A stretch of DNA of 61,703 nt from Ruminococcus sp. (GTDB lineage Bacteria > Bacillota > Clostridia > Oscillospirales > Ruminococcaceae): contig JAHABC010000010.1 of assembly GCA_018376535.1 (NCBI GenBank), positions 1 to 61,703 of the forward strand. Direction: 5' to 3'. Positions within the stretch are counted from its first letter, which is position 1. Every line of letters starts with the position of its first letter. Shown here piece after piece: positions 25,160-33,939 of this stretch. Below the pieces are notes generated by a model. It made no database searches and was not told the DNA's origin. It saw nothing but the letters and a program-made list of their open reading frames with translations. The translations under genes were made by a program, and so were the position numbers.

Positions 25160-27484
25160 ATGAAAAATATCTTTAATATAGTAACTTTAATAACTATAGT
25201 ATCTTTGATTATGTTCTCACATAATATTAAAGCTAAAGCTATTGAAGATACTTCTCTATTAAACGATTTCTCATCTATGAGATATATAGGTTATGAACCT
25301 AATCAAAATACCGATAGTATGTTAAACTTTTATAGTTCAAATAACAGTTATCCTAGTAGCTACGATATGCGTACTCTAGGATTAGTAAGTTCCACAAAAA
25401 AACAAGGAAATTACGGAACTTGCTGGGCTTTTACCACCGTAGAAACTGCACTATCTGGGATACTTCTTAGAAATCCATTTGAAAATCTTTCGGAGTGGCA
25501 TTTAGCATACTTTACTTACACTGGCAACGATGCTATAGAGTTATACTCTAAAAATGATGATGTTTCTGCGTTCCATAAGGGAGGAAACTCTGCATTTGCA
25601 ACTGCAACGCTATCTAAATGGATTGGTTTTGTTCCTGAAGATATCGCCCCTTATGGAAGTTCTGCTACTTTGGACAACTCTATAAAAGATATTTCTAAAT
25701 ATCACTTAACAGACGCTTATTCTCTAAATGGAGCGTTTTCCTCAAAGTTGGATACTCTATACAATATGAACGATATAAAACAATCTATTATAGATGGACA
25801 TTCGGTAACATTAAACCTCTATTTTGAGAGTTCAAATGAATACTTTAGTTCAACAGATAATTCTTTTTACTATCCAGATAGTGACCAGAGGGTAAATCAT
25901 GAAGTTACCATAGTAGGTTGGGACGATAATTTTTATTCATATAGTGGAATATCCACAAAACCCGAAACTAAAGGAGCATGGTTAGTAAAAAATAGTTGGG
26001 GTTATGAGTTCGGTAACTATGGTTACTGTTGGATATCTTATGAAAATTCAACTATGAAAGATGCTACATCTTTTATAGTACAAGATGCCAATAACTTTTC
26101 AAATAACTACTATCTTGATGACTATGGTTGGACAACCTCAATAAATTCATTAAATGAGGACTCTAATTCCAACTTAGATAGTATCCACTATGATTATGCT
26201 AGTAATATATTCACATCGCAAAGTAATGATGATATATGTGCCGTAAGTATATATACTACAGATTACAATTCCAACTATACCATAGACGTATATACTAATC
26301 TAAAAGATAGTTCTAATCCCACATCTGGAACTATACAGAGTAGCGTATCTGGAAATATACACCAAATTGGATACCATACCATTAATTTAGATACTCCAGT
26401 ATCTGTAGACACTGGCGAAAGATATTCAATAGTAGTTAAGTTAAGCAATCCAAACTACAAGAACACCCTAGCCGTAGAAAGTTCGATAAGTTTTTTTAAT
26501 GTTCAAAATGGTATAGCAGATATATATTCTTACAATGTATCTAAAGAAAATCTTTTAAAGAACGCCTCTAGTGGTAAAAGTTTTGTAAGTAATGATGGCT
26601 CTAACTGGATAGATACCTACGGTATAACTGGCATAATGACCAGCTACGATACAGATTTTAACTATAAATACACTCCAACGTTTGATATATCCACATTGGA
26701 TAATGGTAACTATGCGATATCCATACTTGGAAACATATGTATAAAATCTTTTACCAAAGCAAAAGATAAAATAGACTTCTCACAATATGGAGGTAATTTA
26801 AATCTAAACGATACCATAGAGTTATCTAACCATAACGGATATACCATATACTATACTTTAGATGGTTCTACTCCTACTACAGATAGCTTGATATATACTC
26901 AACCTATAAAGTTCACTGGTAAAGATTTAACTATAAAGGCTAGAACGTTCAACGGTAATACTTTAGGAAGTGTATATACTCAAACGTTCAAGCAGAGTAA
27001 GGCGGTAATATCCACATTGTGTATAAAGGAGTTCAATGGCAAAGATTATACTTTTACTAACTTAGATGTATCATCTAACTACGAACCTATTACAGATATA
27101 AACTTTAAATGCAAGTATGATACTACATCTATAAACATATACTCAATAGGTAACGGAGATATTTTAATATCAAATGATAGTGTAATATCTGGACAAGAAA
27201 CGCAATCCATACCAGTAGATAACACCATGACTATTCCAATAGACGTATCTAAAGGCGGAATGATATCTACTAAGTACACTCTACATATAGCTAAGAACAT
27301 ACTAGGAGATATTACACTTGATGGTTTAATAACATCTAAAGATATGTTAGTATTAAAGAAGTATCTATTAAAGATTAGTGTTATTTCCAAAGAACAGATA
27401 TCCAATGCAGATACTAACTTAGATGGAGTTATAAACCTCCTAGATTTATTGTATCTAAAAAGTTTGATACTAAATAATACTTAG
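25160..27484 (+). CDS. Secreted papain-type cysteine protease with type I dockerin
   Basis: A 774-aa secreted protein. The signal peptide is about 1-28. A C1 peptidase domain (about 62-310) carries KKQGNYGTCWAF (oxyanion Gln and nucleophile Cys88), NHEVTIVGWDD (catalytic His) and VKNSWG (Asn). A beta-rich accessory region (about 330-490) follows, then a chitobiase-like module with YTIYYTLDGSTPTTDS (about 570-620). A C-terminal dockerin has two calcium loops, GDITLDGLITSKD and ADTNLDGVINLLD, each with Asp/Asn at positions 1, 3, 5 and 12. It should dock to a scaffoldin cohesin encoded elsewhere and cleave proteins at the cell surface or in the cellulosome. Confidence 0.92.
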   Translation: MKNIFNIVTLITIVSLIMFSHNIKAKAIEDTSLLNDFSSMRYIGYEPNQNTDSMLNFYSSNNSYPSSYDMRTLGLVSSTKKQGNYGTCWAFTTVETALSGILLRNPFENLSEWHLAYFTYTGNDAIELYSKNDDVSAFHKGGNSAFATATLSKWIGFVPEDIAPYGSSATLDNSIKDISKYHLTDAYSLNGAFSSKLDTLYNMNDIKQSIIDGHSVTLNLYFESSNEYFSSTDNSFYYPDSDQRVNHEVTIVGWDDNFYSYSGISTKPETKGAWLVKNSWGYEFGNYGYCWISYENSTMKDATSFIVQDANNFSNNYYLDDYGWTTSINSLNEDSNSNLDSIHYDYASNIFTSQSNDDICAVSIYTTDYNSNYTIDVYTNLKDSSNPTSGTIQSSVSGNIHQIGYHTINLDTPVSVDTGERYSIVVKLSNPNYKNTLAVESSISFFNVQNGIADIYSYNVSKENLLKNASSGKSFVSNDGSNWIDTYGITGIMTSYDTDFNYKYTPTFDISTLDNGNYAISILGNICIKSFTKAKDKIDFSQYGGNLNLNDTIELSNHNGYTIYYTLDGSTPTTDSLIYTQPIKFTGKDLTIKARTFNGNTLGSVYTQTFKQSKAVISTLCIKEFNGKDYTFTNLDVSSNYEPITDINFKCKYDTTSINIYSIGNGDILISNDSVISGQETQSIPVDNTMTIPIDVSKGGMISTKYTLHIAKNILGDITLDGLITSKDMLVLKKYLLKISVISKEQISNADTNLDGVINLLDLLYLKSLILNNT

Positions 27485-27494
27485 CTAATCATAA

Positions 27495-27523
27495 TTGACT
27501 TTTTTTATCCATTGTGATATATT
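27495..27523 (+). promoter_or_regulatory. Promoter of the SDR gene
   Basis: TTGACT (27495-27500), a 17-bp spacer and TATATT (27518-27523). Confidence 0.7.
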
Positions 27524-27557
27524 ATACTAAATTGATTTTATAAAAGGAGTTTTTAAT

Positions 27558-28328
27558 ATGTGGGCTTTAATCACTGGTGCAAGTTCTGGAATTGGTAGAG
27601 ATATGGCTAGATATCTTTGCGACTTGGGATATAATTTAGTAATAACATCAAGTTCCAGAAGTATAAGAGAGTTAAAAGGGTTAAAAAAAGAACTATCTAA
27701 GTATGTGGAAGTAGTAGCAGTATCACTAGATTTATCTAAGGATAACGCTCCATACAAACTATACACGTTTTGCAAGTCAAAAAAAATAGATATCGATATT
27801 TTAATAAACAATGCAGGTTTTGGAGTATTCGGCTCTTTTGATGAAACATCTTTAAAAGATGAACTCAATCTAATAAATGTGAACATAAAAGCATTACACA
27901 TACTAACAAAGTTATTCCTAAAAGATTTAAAGGCTAAAAATTATGGATATATTCTAAATGTATCTTCTAGTGCGGGGTTTATGACTGGACCATTATTGTC
28001 ATCATATTACGCCTCAAAGAACTACGTTCTAAGGTTGAGTTTAGCCATTAGAGAAGAACTTCGCCGAGAGGGTTCTAAGGTTCATATTAGCGTACTATGT
28101 CCAGGGCCTGTAGATACAAACTTTAACAATCGAGCAGGGGTATCATTTAGTATAAAGCCACTAACTAGTGAATATGTATCCAAGTGTGCTATAGATGGAA
28201 TGTTTAACAATAGAGGCATAATAATACCATCTATTAGCATGAAATTAGGTGTTTTCGCAACTAGATTTGTTCCATACGAACTTATGTCTAAGATTACCTA
28301 CAACATTCAAAAAGACAAGCTAAAGTAA
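27558..28328 (+). CDS. Short-chain dehydrogenase/reductase
   Basis: A 256-aa classical SDR. The cofactor motif TGASSGIGRDMA starts at residue 6, NNAGFG stabilises the core (about residue 87), and the catalytic Ser-Tyr-Lys is seen in NVSSSAGF (Ser) and YYASKNY (Tyr/Lys, about 152-158). PGPVDTNF follows. It would reduce or oxidise a small alcohol, ketone or lipid-linked substrate with NAD(P)H; the sequence resembles the YqjQ/DltE-type group, but substrate is unknown. AAAGGAG precedes the ATG. It is monocistronic. Confidence 0.9.
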   Translation: MWALITGASSGIGRDMARYLCDLGYNLVITSSSRSIRELKGLKKELSKYVEVVAVSLDLSKDNAPYKLYTFCKSKKIDIDILINNAGFGVFGSFDETSLKDELNLINVNIKALHILTKLFLKDLKAKNYGYILNVSSSAGFMTGPLLSSYYASKNYVLRLSLAIREELRREGSKVHISVLCPGPVDTNFNNRAGVSFSIKPLTSEYVSKCAIDGMFNNRGIIIPSISMKLGVFATRFVPYELMSKITYNIQKDKLK

Positions 28329-28370
28329 GTGAAAACTAAATGATATTTTATCCATAATATAAAAAAACTA

Positions 28371-28399
28371 TGGACTTTTTAGACGTTATGGTGTATAAT
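28371..28399 (+). promoter_or_regulatory. Promoter of the foldase-LUD-GH5 operon
   Basis: TGGACT (28371-28376), a 17-bp spacer and TATAAT (28394-28399). A small hairpin (GCCTA...TAGGC, about 28411-28426) lies in the leader. Confidence 0.6.
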
Positions 28400-28455
28400 A
28401 GTATGTGTTCGCCTACAATTTTAGGCTTTAAATAAATTTAAGGAGCGATTATGTT

Positions 28456-29655
28456 TTGTTAAAAAATTTAAAAAAGATTATTGCAGGAATTTCAGCTCTT
28501 ATGATTATGGCAACTGCCACTGCTTGTGGTGCTGATACTAAATGGGCTGTTCAATATGATGATTACGAGGCTAGAGCAGGTATATTCTTATTCTATCAAA
28601 TGTCTGCCTACTACGACGCCGTTAAAGACATAACTGCAGAAGACTCTGACTTTGATACTACAGATACTAAGGCTTTAAAGTCTGCTACTGTAGAAGATAC
28701 TCCTATTGTTGAATGGATTCAAAATGACGCTACTAAAAAAGTTAAGATATATCTTGAAGTTTTAAAACAGTTCGATGAGTTAGAACTATCTTTAACTGAT
28801 GACGAACTATCTGCAATTGATAACATTACCAATACTTATTGGCAATACTATAGCGAATATTATACTAAAAATGGTATTGGTGAGCAATCTTTTAAGGATA
28901 TAAATACTTATTCATATAAGCGTCAAGCGGTGTTCAACCACTACTACGCTAAAGGTGGCACCGAAGAAGTCGACGAACAAGAACTTAAAGATTACTACGA
29001 AAAAAATAATGCTAGAGTTAAATACATCTGTTTAAACTCTAAAGATGCTAATGGAAACTTCATGGATACTGAAATGAAATCTATGGCTGACGACTTCGTA
29101 GAACGTGCTAACAAGGGTGAAAACTTTGACGATTTAATCGCTGAATATGATGCCTACAAACAAAAGTTAGCTGATGAGCAATCTGCTGAAACCACTACTA
29201 CAGCGTCCGATGGTTCAGGAACTATAGAAAGTACATCTGCAAGTGCGTCAAACACTGAAGATACTGCTACTATAGGTTCAAGTTCAGATACTGATGTAGA
29301 TACAACATCTGCTGAAACTGAAGAAAATAAGTATCCTAATGAGTACATTGTAACAAAGTCAGAAGATGAGAGTTCTGGTTCACCAACATACAAGGTAAAT
29401 CAAGAGATATTTGGACATTCCAAATATGGTGATGCCTTTCTAGTAGAAGAAGACAACGCCTACTATGTAGTAGTTAGATACGATATCTGGGGACGTGACG
29501 ACTCTTGGACAGATGAAAATAAATCTTCTGTACTAAACACTCTATATAGCGATAAGTTCGATGAAAAGATGTTATCACTAATAGATGATAGTCAAGTTAC
29601 TCTAAATACCAAGGCTTACAACAGATACAATCCATTAGATATGCAGTTTGAATAG
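28456..29655 (+). CDS. PrsA/SurA-like foldase lipoprotein
   Basis: A 399-aa lipoprotein with signal and lipobox ATATACG (Cys24). The N-terminal domain is helical and SurA_N/PrsA-like (about 30-180), with DEQELKDYYEKNNARVKYI leading into a parvulin-like region that is split by a Ser/Thr/Asp-rich linker (about 240-290, TTTTASDGSGT). I cannot confirm an intact rotamase active site. The start is TTG at 28456, with AGGAG 10 nt upstream. A three-codon ATG-TTT-TGT-stop frame (28451-28462) overlaps it out of frame. It probably helps secreted proteins fold outside the membrane. The LUD and GH5 genes follow closely. Confidence 0.78.
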   Translation: MLKNLKKIIAGISALMIMATATACGADTKWAVQYDDYEARAGIFLFYQMSAYYDAVKDITAEDSDFDTTDTKALKSATVEDTPIVEWIQNDATKKVKIYLEVLKQFDELELSLTDDELSAIDNITNTYWQYYSEYYTKNGIGEQSFKDINTYSYKRQAVFNHYYAKGGTEEVDEQELKDYYEKNNARVKYICLNSKDANGNFMDTEMKSMADDFVERANKGENFDDLIAEYDAYKQKLADEQSAETTTTASDGSGTIESTSASASNTEDTATIGSSSDTDVDTTSAETEENKYPNEYIVTKSEDESSGSPTYKVNQEIFGHSKYGDAFLVEEDNAYYVVVRYDIWGRDDSWTDENKSSVLNTLYSDKFDEKMLSLIDDSQVTLNTKAYNRYNPLDMQFE

Positions 29656-29667
29656 AGGTGACTATAC

Positions 29668-30336
29668 TTGGATAATAATGTCAAACAAACTATTTCTAAA
29701 AAGATTGAAAAGACTGGTAAGGCTCTTGAAAGTAACAATATGAAGTTTTACTATGCCGAAACGTCTGCACAAGCCAAAGATATAGTTGAAAGTCTACTTA
29801 ATGAAGGTGAAACTATCGCAAATGGTGGTTCTATGACTTTAGATGAATGTGGAATTATGGCTCTGTTAAGAAGTGGTAAGTATAACTTTTTGGATAGAAA
29901 TGCTTGTCCACCTGAAAAGGTTGCAGAAGTTTATCATCAAGCGTTTTCATGTGATACTTATTTGTGTAGTGCTAATGCAATCACCGAAAATGGAGAACTC
30001 TACAACGTAGATGGCAATGGTAACAGAGTAGCTTGTTTAATCTATGGACCTAAGCAAGTAATAGTAGTAGCAGGTTATAACAAACTAGTAAAAGATATTC
30101 CATCTGCTATAGATAGAGTTAAAAATCTATCTGCACCAGCCAACACCATTAGACTTAATTGCAATACTTACTGTTCCAAAACGGGTGAATGTGTATCCAT
30201 GAAAAAGGACAATCCATCTATTGCAGATGGTTGCACCTCCGACAGTAGAATATGTTGTTCTTATGTAATATCGGCAAAGCAACGTATAAAAGACAGAATA
30301 AAGGTAATAATCATAGCTGAAAGTTTAGGCTACTAA
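29668..30336 (+). CDS. LUD-domain protein (LutC/YkgG-like)
   Basis: A 222-aa protein of the LUD (lactate utilisation, former DUF162) family. GGSMTLDECGI (about 53-63), an NAITENGELYNVDGNGNRVACLIYGPKQVIVVAG core (about 112-145), and a Cys-rich C-terminal stretch (CNTYCSKTGEC ... CTSDSRICC) are visible; six or more Cys there suggest metal or disulfide binding. The start is TTG at 29668 after AGAGGTGA, 12 bp beyond the foldase stop. The stand-alone single-domain form without LutA/LutB neighbours has no assigned role. Why it sits between a foldase and a GH5 gene is unclear. Confidence 0.85.
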   Translation: MDNNVKQTISKKIEKTGKALESNNMKFYYAETSAQAKDIVESLLNEGETIANGGSMTLDECGIMALLRSGKYNFLDRNACPPEKVAEVYHQAFSCDTYLCSANAITENGELYNVDGNGNRVACLIYGPKQVIVVAGYNKLVKDIPSAIDRVKNLSAPANTIRLNCNTYCSKTGECVSMKKDNPSIADGCTSDSRICCSYVISAKQRIKDRIKVIIIAESLGY

Positions 30337-30362
30337 TAACATTTTGAAAGGATTTTTTGATT

Positions 30363-31685
30363 ATGGAAAATATTTCTTTAAAGAAAAAAGTAATAGCTGT
30401 AGTCATGTCATTTTCCATGGTATTATCATTTGTAGGTTGTTCCAATAGCTCTAGTGATGACAATTCTAGCAACGTTAGTAACACCAGTGATACAACATCT
30501 TCAACAGATGCTCAAGAACCTACTATCGATAAGACTACCTTTGATGATATGGATAATACTGACCTAATATACAATATGCAAATAGGTTGGAACTTAGGAA
30601 ATCAATTAGAGGCTTCCAATAATGGAAATCCAGATGAAACAGTTTGGGGAAATCCAACTATCACTCAAGAGTTGATATCTTCAATAGCTGATGCAGGTTT
30701 TAAAACTATTAGAATACCCGTATCATACCTAAAAAAGATTGATGACGAAAACAACTACACTGTAGATGAGGATTGGCTCAATAGAGTTCAAGAGGTAGTC
30801 GACTATTGCTATAATGAGGGTTTGTATATAATCATAAATATGCACGGCGATGGCTATAATACTGTAAATGGTAGTTGGCTATTAGTAAATGGCGATGACC
30901 AAGACTACATCTGCAAAAAGTATGAGGCGGTTTGGAAACAGATTGCTGAAAAGTTCAAAGAGTATGACGAACATCTAATATTTGAAAGTATGAACGAAGA
31001 GTGCGACGATACTTACGATGACCCTAATCCAGACTACTATGCTAATCTAAATAAGTACAACCAAATATTTGTAGATACCGTTCGTGCTACTGGTGATAAC
31101 AACGCTCAACGTTGGTTATTAGTTCCAGGTTGGAATACTAACATTGATTATACTGTTGGTGACTTCGGTTTCAAACTTCCTACAGACTCTGCTAAGGATA
31201 AGTTAATCGTATCCGTACACTACTACGACCCTTACGATTACGCTCTTAAAGAAGACTTATTCGCAACTGGTTGGGGACTCGGTGGCAAAAGAGCAGTCAA
31301 TTGGGGCAATGAGGACTATGTAGAACAACAGTTCCAAAAACTTGAAGACGCTTTTATCTCAAAGAATATTCCAGTAATAATTGGTGAATATGGTGCAATA
31401 TTCAAGACTCAAAACGGTATTTGGGCAGATGAAGATTCTCATAGATACTATCTTGAGTATGTAACAAAATCTGCTAAAGAACACGGTCTATTACCAGTAT
31501 ACTGGGATAACGGTTGGAATGGTGACTACGGATTTTCTCTATTCGACAGAAATACTGGCGAACAGCAACACCCTAACTTTGTAGATGCTATCATTAGAGC
31601 AAGTGAAAATCAAGATTACACTATAGAGTTGCCTGAAAACTATGACGCCTCTAAATTAGAGGAAGTTATGGCAACTCAAAATTAA
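30363..31685 (+). CDS. GH5 glycoside hydrolase lipoprotein (endoglucanase-like)
   Basis: A 440-aa surface lipoprotein with lipobox LSFVGC (Cys about 25) and a Ser/Asn/Asp-rich linker (about 26-55). The GH5 domain (about 65-430) has IQIGWNLGNQLEA-type start, TIRIPVSY, NMHGDG, the acid/base Glu in ESMNEECDD, HYYDPYDY, and the nucleophile Glu in IIGEYGAIF. It should hydrolyse beta-1,4-glucan or a related polymer at the cell surface. Unlike two other secreted proteins in this window it carries no dockerin and is membrane-anchored. The ATG at 30363 fits AAAGGAT; a TTG at 30357 is rejected. Last gene of its operon. Confidence 0.93.
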   Translation: MENISLKKKVIAVVMSFSMVLSFVGCSNSSSDDNSSNVSNTSDTTSSTDAQEPTIDKTTFDDMDNTDLIYNMQIGWNLGNQLEASNNGNPDETVWGNPTITQELISSIADAGFKTIRIPVSYLKKIDDENNYTVDEDWLNRVQEVVDYCYNEGLYIIINMHGDGYNTVNGSWLLVNGDDQDYICKKYEAVWKQIAEKFKEYDEHLIFESMNEECDDTYDDPNPDYYANLNKYNQIFVDTVRATGDNNAQRWLLVPGWNTNIDYTVGDFGFKLPTDSAKDKLIVSVHYYDPYDYALKEDLFATGWGLGGKRAVNWGNEDYVEQQFQKLEDAFISKNIPVIIGEYGAIFKTQNGIWADEDSHRYYLEYVTKSAKEHGLLPVYWDNGWNGDYGFSLFDRNTGEQQHPNFVDAIIRASENQDYTIELPENYDASKLEEVMATQN

Positions 31686-31700
31686 ATTTAGAGTAAAAAT

Positions 31701-31735
31701 CGGAACATCATAATTGTGATGTTCCGTAAATTTTA
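31701..31735 (+). terminator. Terminator after GH5
   Basis: CGGAACATCA (31701-31710) and TGATGTTCCG (31717-31726) form a perfect 10-bp stem with a 6-nt loop, followed by TAAATTTT. Confidence 0.8.
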
Positions 31736-31753
31736 ATATGAGGTACAATATAT

Positions 31754-33403
31754 ATGATTTCAAAATTAATAGACGTTGCTATGGGCAGAACTATGGCAGA
31801 TACAATTATAAAAAATGGAACTGTATTTGATGTATTTAATCATAAGTTTACTAAGACAGATGTAGTAATATCTAATGGAAAGATAGTCGCTTTAGGCGAT
31901 GGATATTCTGCTAAAAATATCATAGATGCTACAGATAAGTATATCATTCCTGCTTTTATAGATGCTCATGCACATATTGAGAGTAGTCTTTTAACTCCAG
32001 TAGAGTATGCAAAGGTAGTAGTTCCAAAAGGAGTTACTACTGTAATCGCCGACCCTCACGAAATTACCAACGTATTAGGCGAAAAAGGAATATCTTTTAT
32101 GTTTAAGAGTGCCGAAAGTGTTCCTTTAGACGTTAAATATATGTTACCATCGTGTGTACCATGCACTCCGTTTGAACATTCTGGAAGTGTTATAGATGGC
32201 GATTTAACTAAAGAACTACTATCTAAATATGCCTTTTTAGGTCTTGCCGAAATGATGAACTTCGTGGGAGTAATAAACAACGATACCGACGTTATCAAAA
32301 AGTTATCCACTGGAGTATTTATAGATGGTCATGCTCCACTATTGACTGGCAAAGAACTTTGTGCATACGTTTGTGGAGGTATAAAAACCGACCATGAGTG
32401 TTCTAATGTAGATGAAGCTTTAGAAAAGATATCTATGGGTATGAGTATATTGGTTCGTGAGGGTACTGGTGCTAAGAATATAGAAGGTTTAGTTAAAGCT
32501 ATAAATCCGTACAACCTAAATAGATTTGCTTTCTGTACAGACGATATACATATTAGCGACATCGCAAAAGATGGCACTATATTAAACTGCATTAGAAAGT
32601 CTGTTAAGTTAGGACTATCTTTAGAAGATGCTTTAACTATGGCGACTATAAATCCAGCGAAGATATACAATCTAAAAGATAAGGGGGCTATTGCTCCTAA
32701 CTACGTCGCCGATATAATAGTATGCGATAAATCTTTAGATAACCTATACTTAGTATTAAAAGATGGTCTAATAGTAGCTAAAGATGGTGAACCTACCTTT
32801 ACTGGCAAAAATATAGATATATCTGAAGTATCTAATACTGTACATATAAAGGAAGTAACTCCACAAGATTTCAACTTAGAGTTTATAGAAGGTATGCCAG
32901 TAATCGAGGCTGTAAAGGGTTCTTTGATTACTAAAAAGGCGTATCCTACTACAAAAGATGGCTTATCTTTATGTGCCGTAGTGGAGCGTCATAAAGCCAC
33001 TGGAAACGTTGGCAAGGCTTTCATAAAAAATATAGATATCCAAAATGGAGCGATAGCACAAACTATAGGTCATGATAGCCATAATATAACAGTATTAGGA
33101 GATAATCCAACCGATATGGCTCTAGCCGTGAACAGTCTAGGCAGTAACGGAGGTATATGTATAGTACACAATGGAAAAGTCATATCTTATATGGAACTAG
33201 AGGTTGCTGGATTAATGTCTAATAAGTCGTACTCCGAAGTATTAGCTATGGATAACGATATTGTAGAAAAAGCTAAGATAGTATCTAAACATGGAAGTTC
33301 TACTATATTGATGTTACTATCGTTCTTATCATTAGTAGTAATTCCAGAACTAAAACTAAACGATAGTGGTTTGTTTGACGTATCTAACTGGAAGTATATA
33401 TAG
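31754..33403 (+). CDS. ade: Adenine deaminase
   Basis: A 549-aa amidohydrolase that deaminates adenine to hypoxanthine in purine salvage. Metal motifs include DAHAHIESS (about 70-78) and PHEITNVLG; the central region has FIDGHAPLLTG and ATDDIH-like CTDDIHI. The C-terminal domain with IGHDSHNITVLGDN and NGGICIVHNGKV is the adenine-deaminase-specific module. Length fits the family. AGGT lies upstream of the ATG. It is monocistronic between two terminators. Confidence 0.94.
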   Translation: MISKLIDVAMGRTMADTIIKNGTVFDVFNHKFTKTDVVISNGKIVALGDGYSAKNIIDATDKYIIPAFIDAHAHIESSLLTPVEYAKVVVPKGVTTVIADPHEITNVLGEKGISFMFKSAESVPLDVKYMLPSCVPCTPFEHSGSVIDGDLTKELLSKYAFLGLAEMMNFVGVINNDTDVIKKLSTGVFIDGHAPLLTGKELCAYVCGGIKTDHECSNVDEALEKISMGMSILVREGTGAKNIEGLVKAINPYNLNRFAFCTDDIHISDIAKDGTILNCIRKSVKLGLSLEDALTMATINPAKIYNLKDKGAIAPNYVADIIVCDKSLDNLYLVLKDGLIVAKDGEPTFTGKNIDISEVSNTVHIKEVTPQDFNLEFIEGMPVIEAVKGSLITKKAYPTTKDGLSLCAVVERHKATGNVGKAFIKNIDIQNGAIAQTIGHDSHNITVLGDNPTDMALAVNSLGSNGGICIVHNGKVISYMELEVAGLMSNKSYSEVLAMDNDIVEKAKIVSKHGSSTILMLLSFLSLVVIPELKLNDSGLFDVSNWKYI

Positions 33404-33427
33404 ATAATATATCTTAAATTGAATATT

Positions 33428-33465
33428 AAAAATCCCCTACCTATTGATGTAGGGGATTTTTATTA
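33428..33465. terminator. Terminator after ade
   Basis: AAAAATCCCCTAC (33428-33440) and GTAGGGGATTTTT (33449-33461) form a 13-bp stem; A and T tracts make it usable from both sides. Confidence 0.88.
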
Positions 33466-33518
33466 GTTAAAAGTCAAAAAAAGTCGATATAGAATAGTAC
33501 AAAAATACAATTTTAACA

Positions 33519-33713
33519 TTATTTGGTAGAATTTTTATCATTTTGGGTATTTACGCTAACTGGAGGGATAAAAGCATACATTTCATTATACGCTTCCAAC
33601 TCCTGTTGAGAGCTAAGTCCAGCAGGTACTAGACCAGTAAAGTCTTCAGTAGAGGCTACAGGTGGAAAGCCATCATTTTGAGGTATAGGCTTATATATTT
33701 TTTTATCAGACAT
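33519..33713 (-). CDS. Small proline-rich protein of unknown function
   Basis: A 64-aa protein. The ATG at 33713 is supported by AAAGGAGTG 7 nt upstream; a longer reading from 33788 has no such signal. It starts MSDKKIYKPIPQNDGFPP and contains ASTEDFTGLVPAGLSS and YAFIPPVS, with no signal peptide, helix or Cys. I do not recognise it. The compact, Pro/Gly-containing composition recalls small coat-associated or sporulation proteins, but that is only an impression. Confidence 0.65.
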   Translation of the reverse strand: MSDKKIYKPIPQNDGFPPVASTEDFTGLVPAGLSSQQELEAYNEMYAFIPPVSVNTQNDKNSTK

Positions 33714-33824
33714 AAAAATCACTCCTTTAGGAGTAATTATATCCAAAAACAGATTATTTATACCTAATTTTTGAGAATTTTCTAACAATTTTCAGACCTT
33801 GAAAAAATTACTTAAAATAATACC

Positions 33825-33853
33825 TTTACAAATTGTAACCGTTGTGTTATAAT
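33825..33853 (+). promoter_or_regulatory. Promoter of the SleB-like hydrolase gene
   Basis: TTTACA (33825-33830), a 17-bp spacer and TATAAT (33848-33853). Directly after it, ATTACTGA and TCAGTAAT (about 33857-33893) can pair in the 5' UTR. Confidence 0.75.
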
Positions 33854-33939
33854 TGTATTACTGATTTGTAACAATGTTTCTATTCAGTAATATTTAAAGA
33901 TAATTATTTGTAATTATTAGAAAGGTGAATTATTTTAAA

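Noticed and set aside
33714..33788. Longer 89-aa version of the small proline-rich gene
   Set aside because: The extension runs through the ribosome binding site of the 64-aa version and has no signal of its own.
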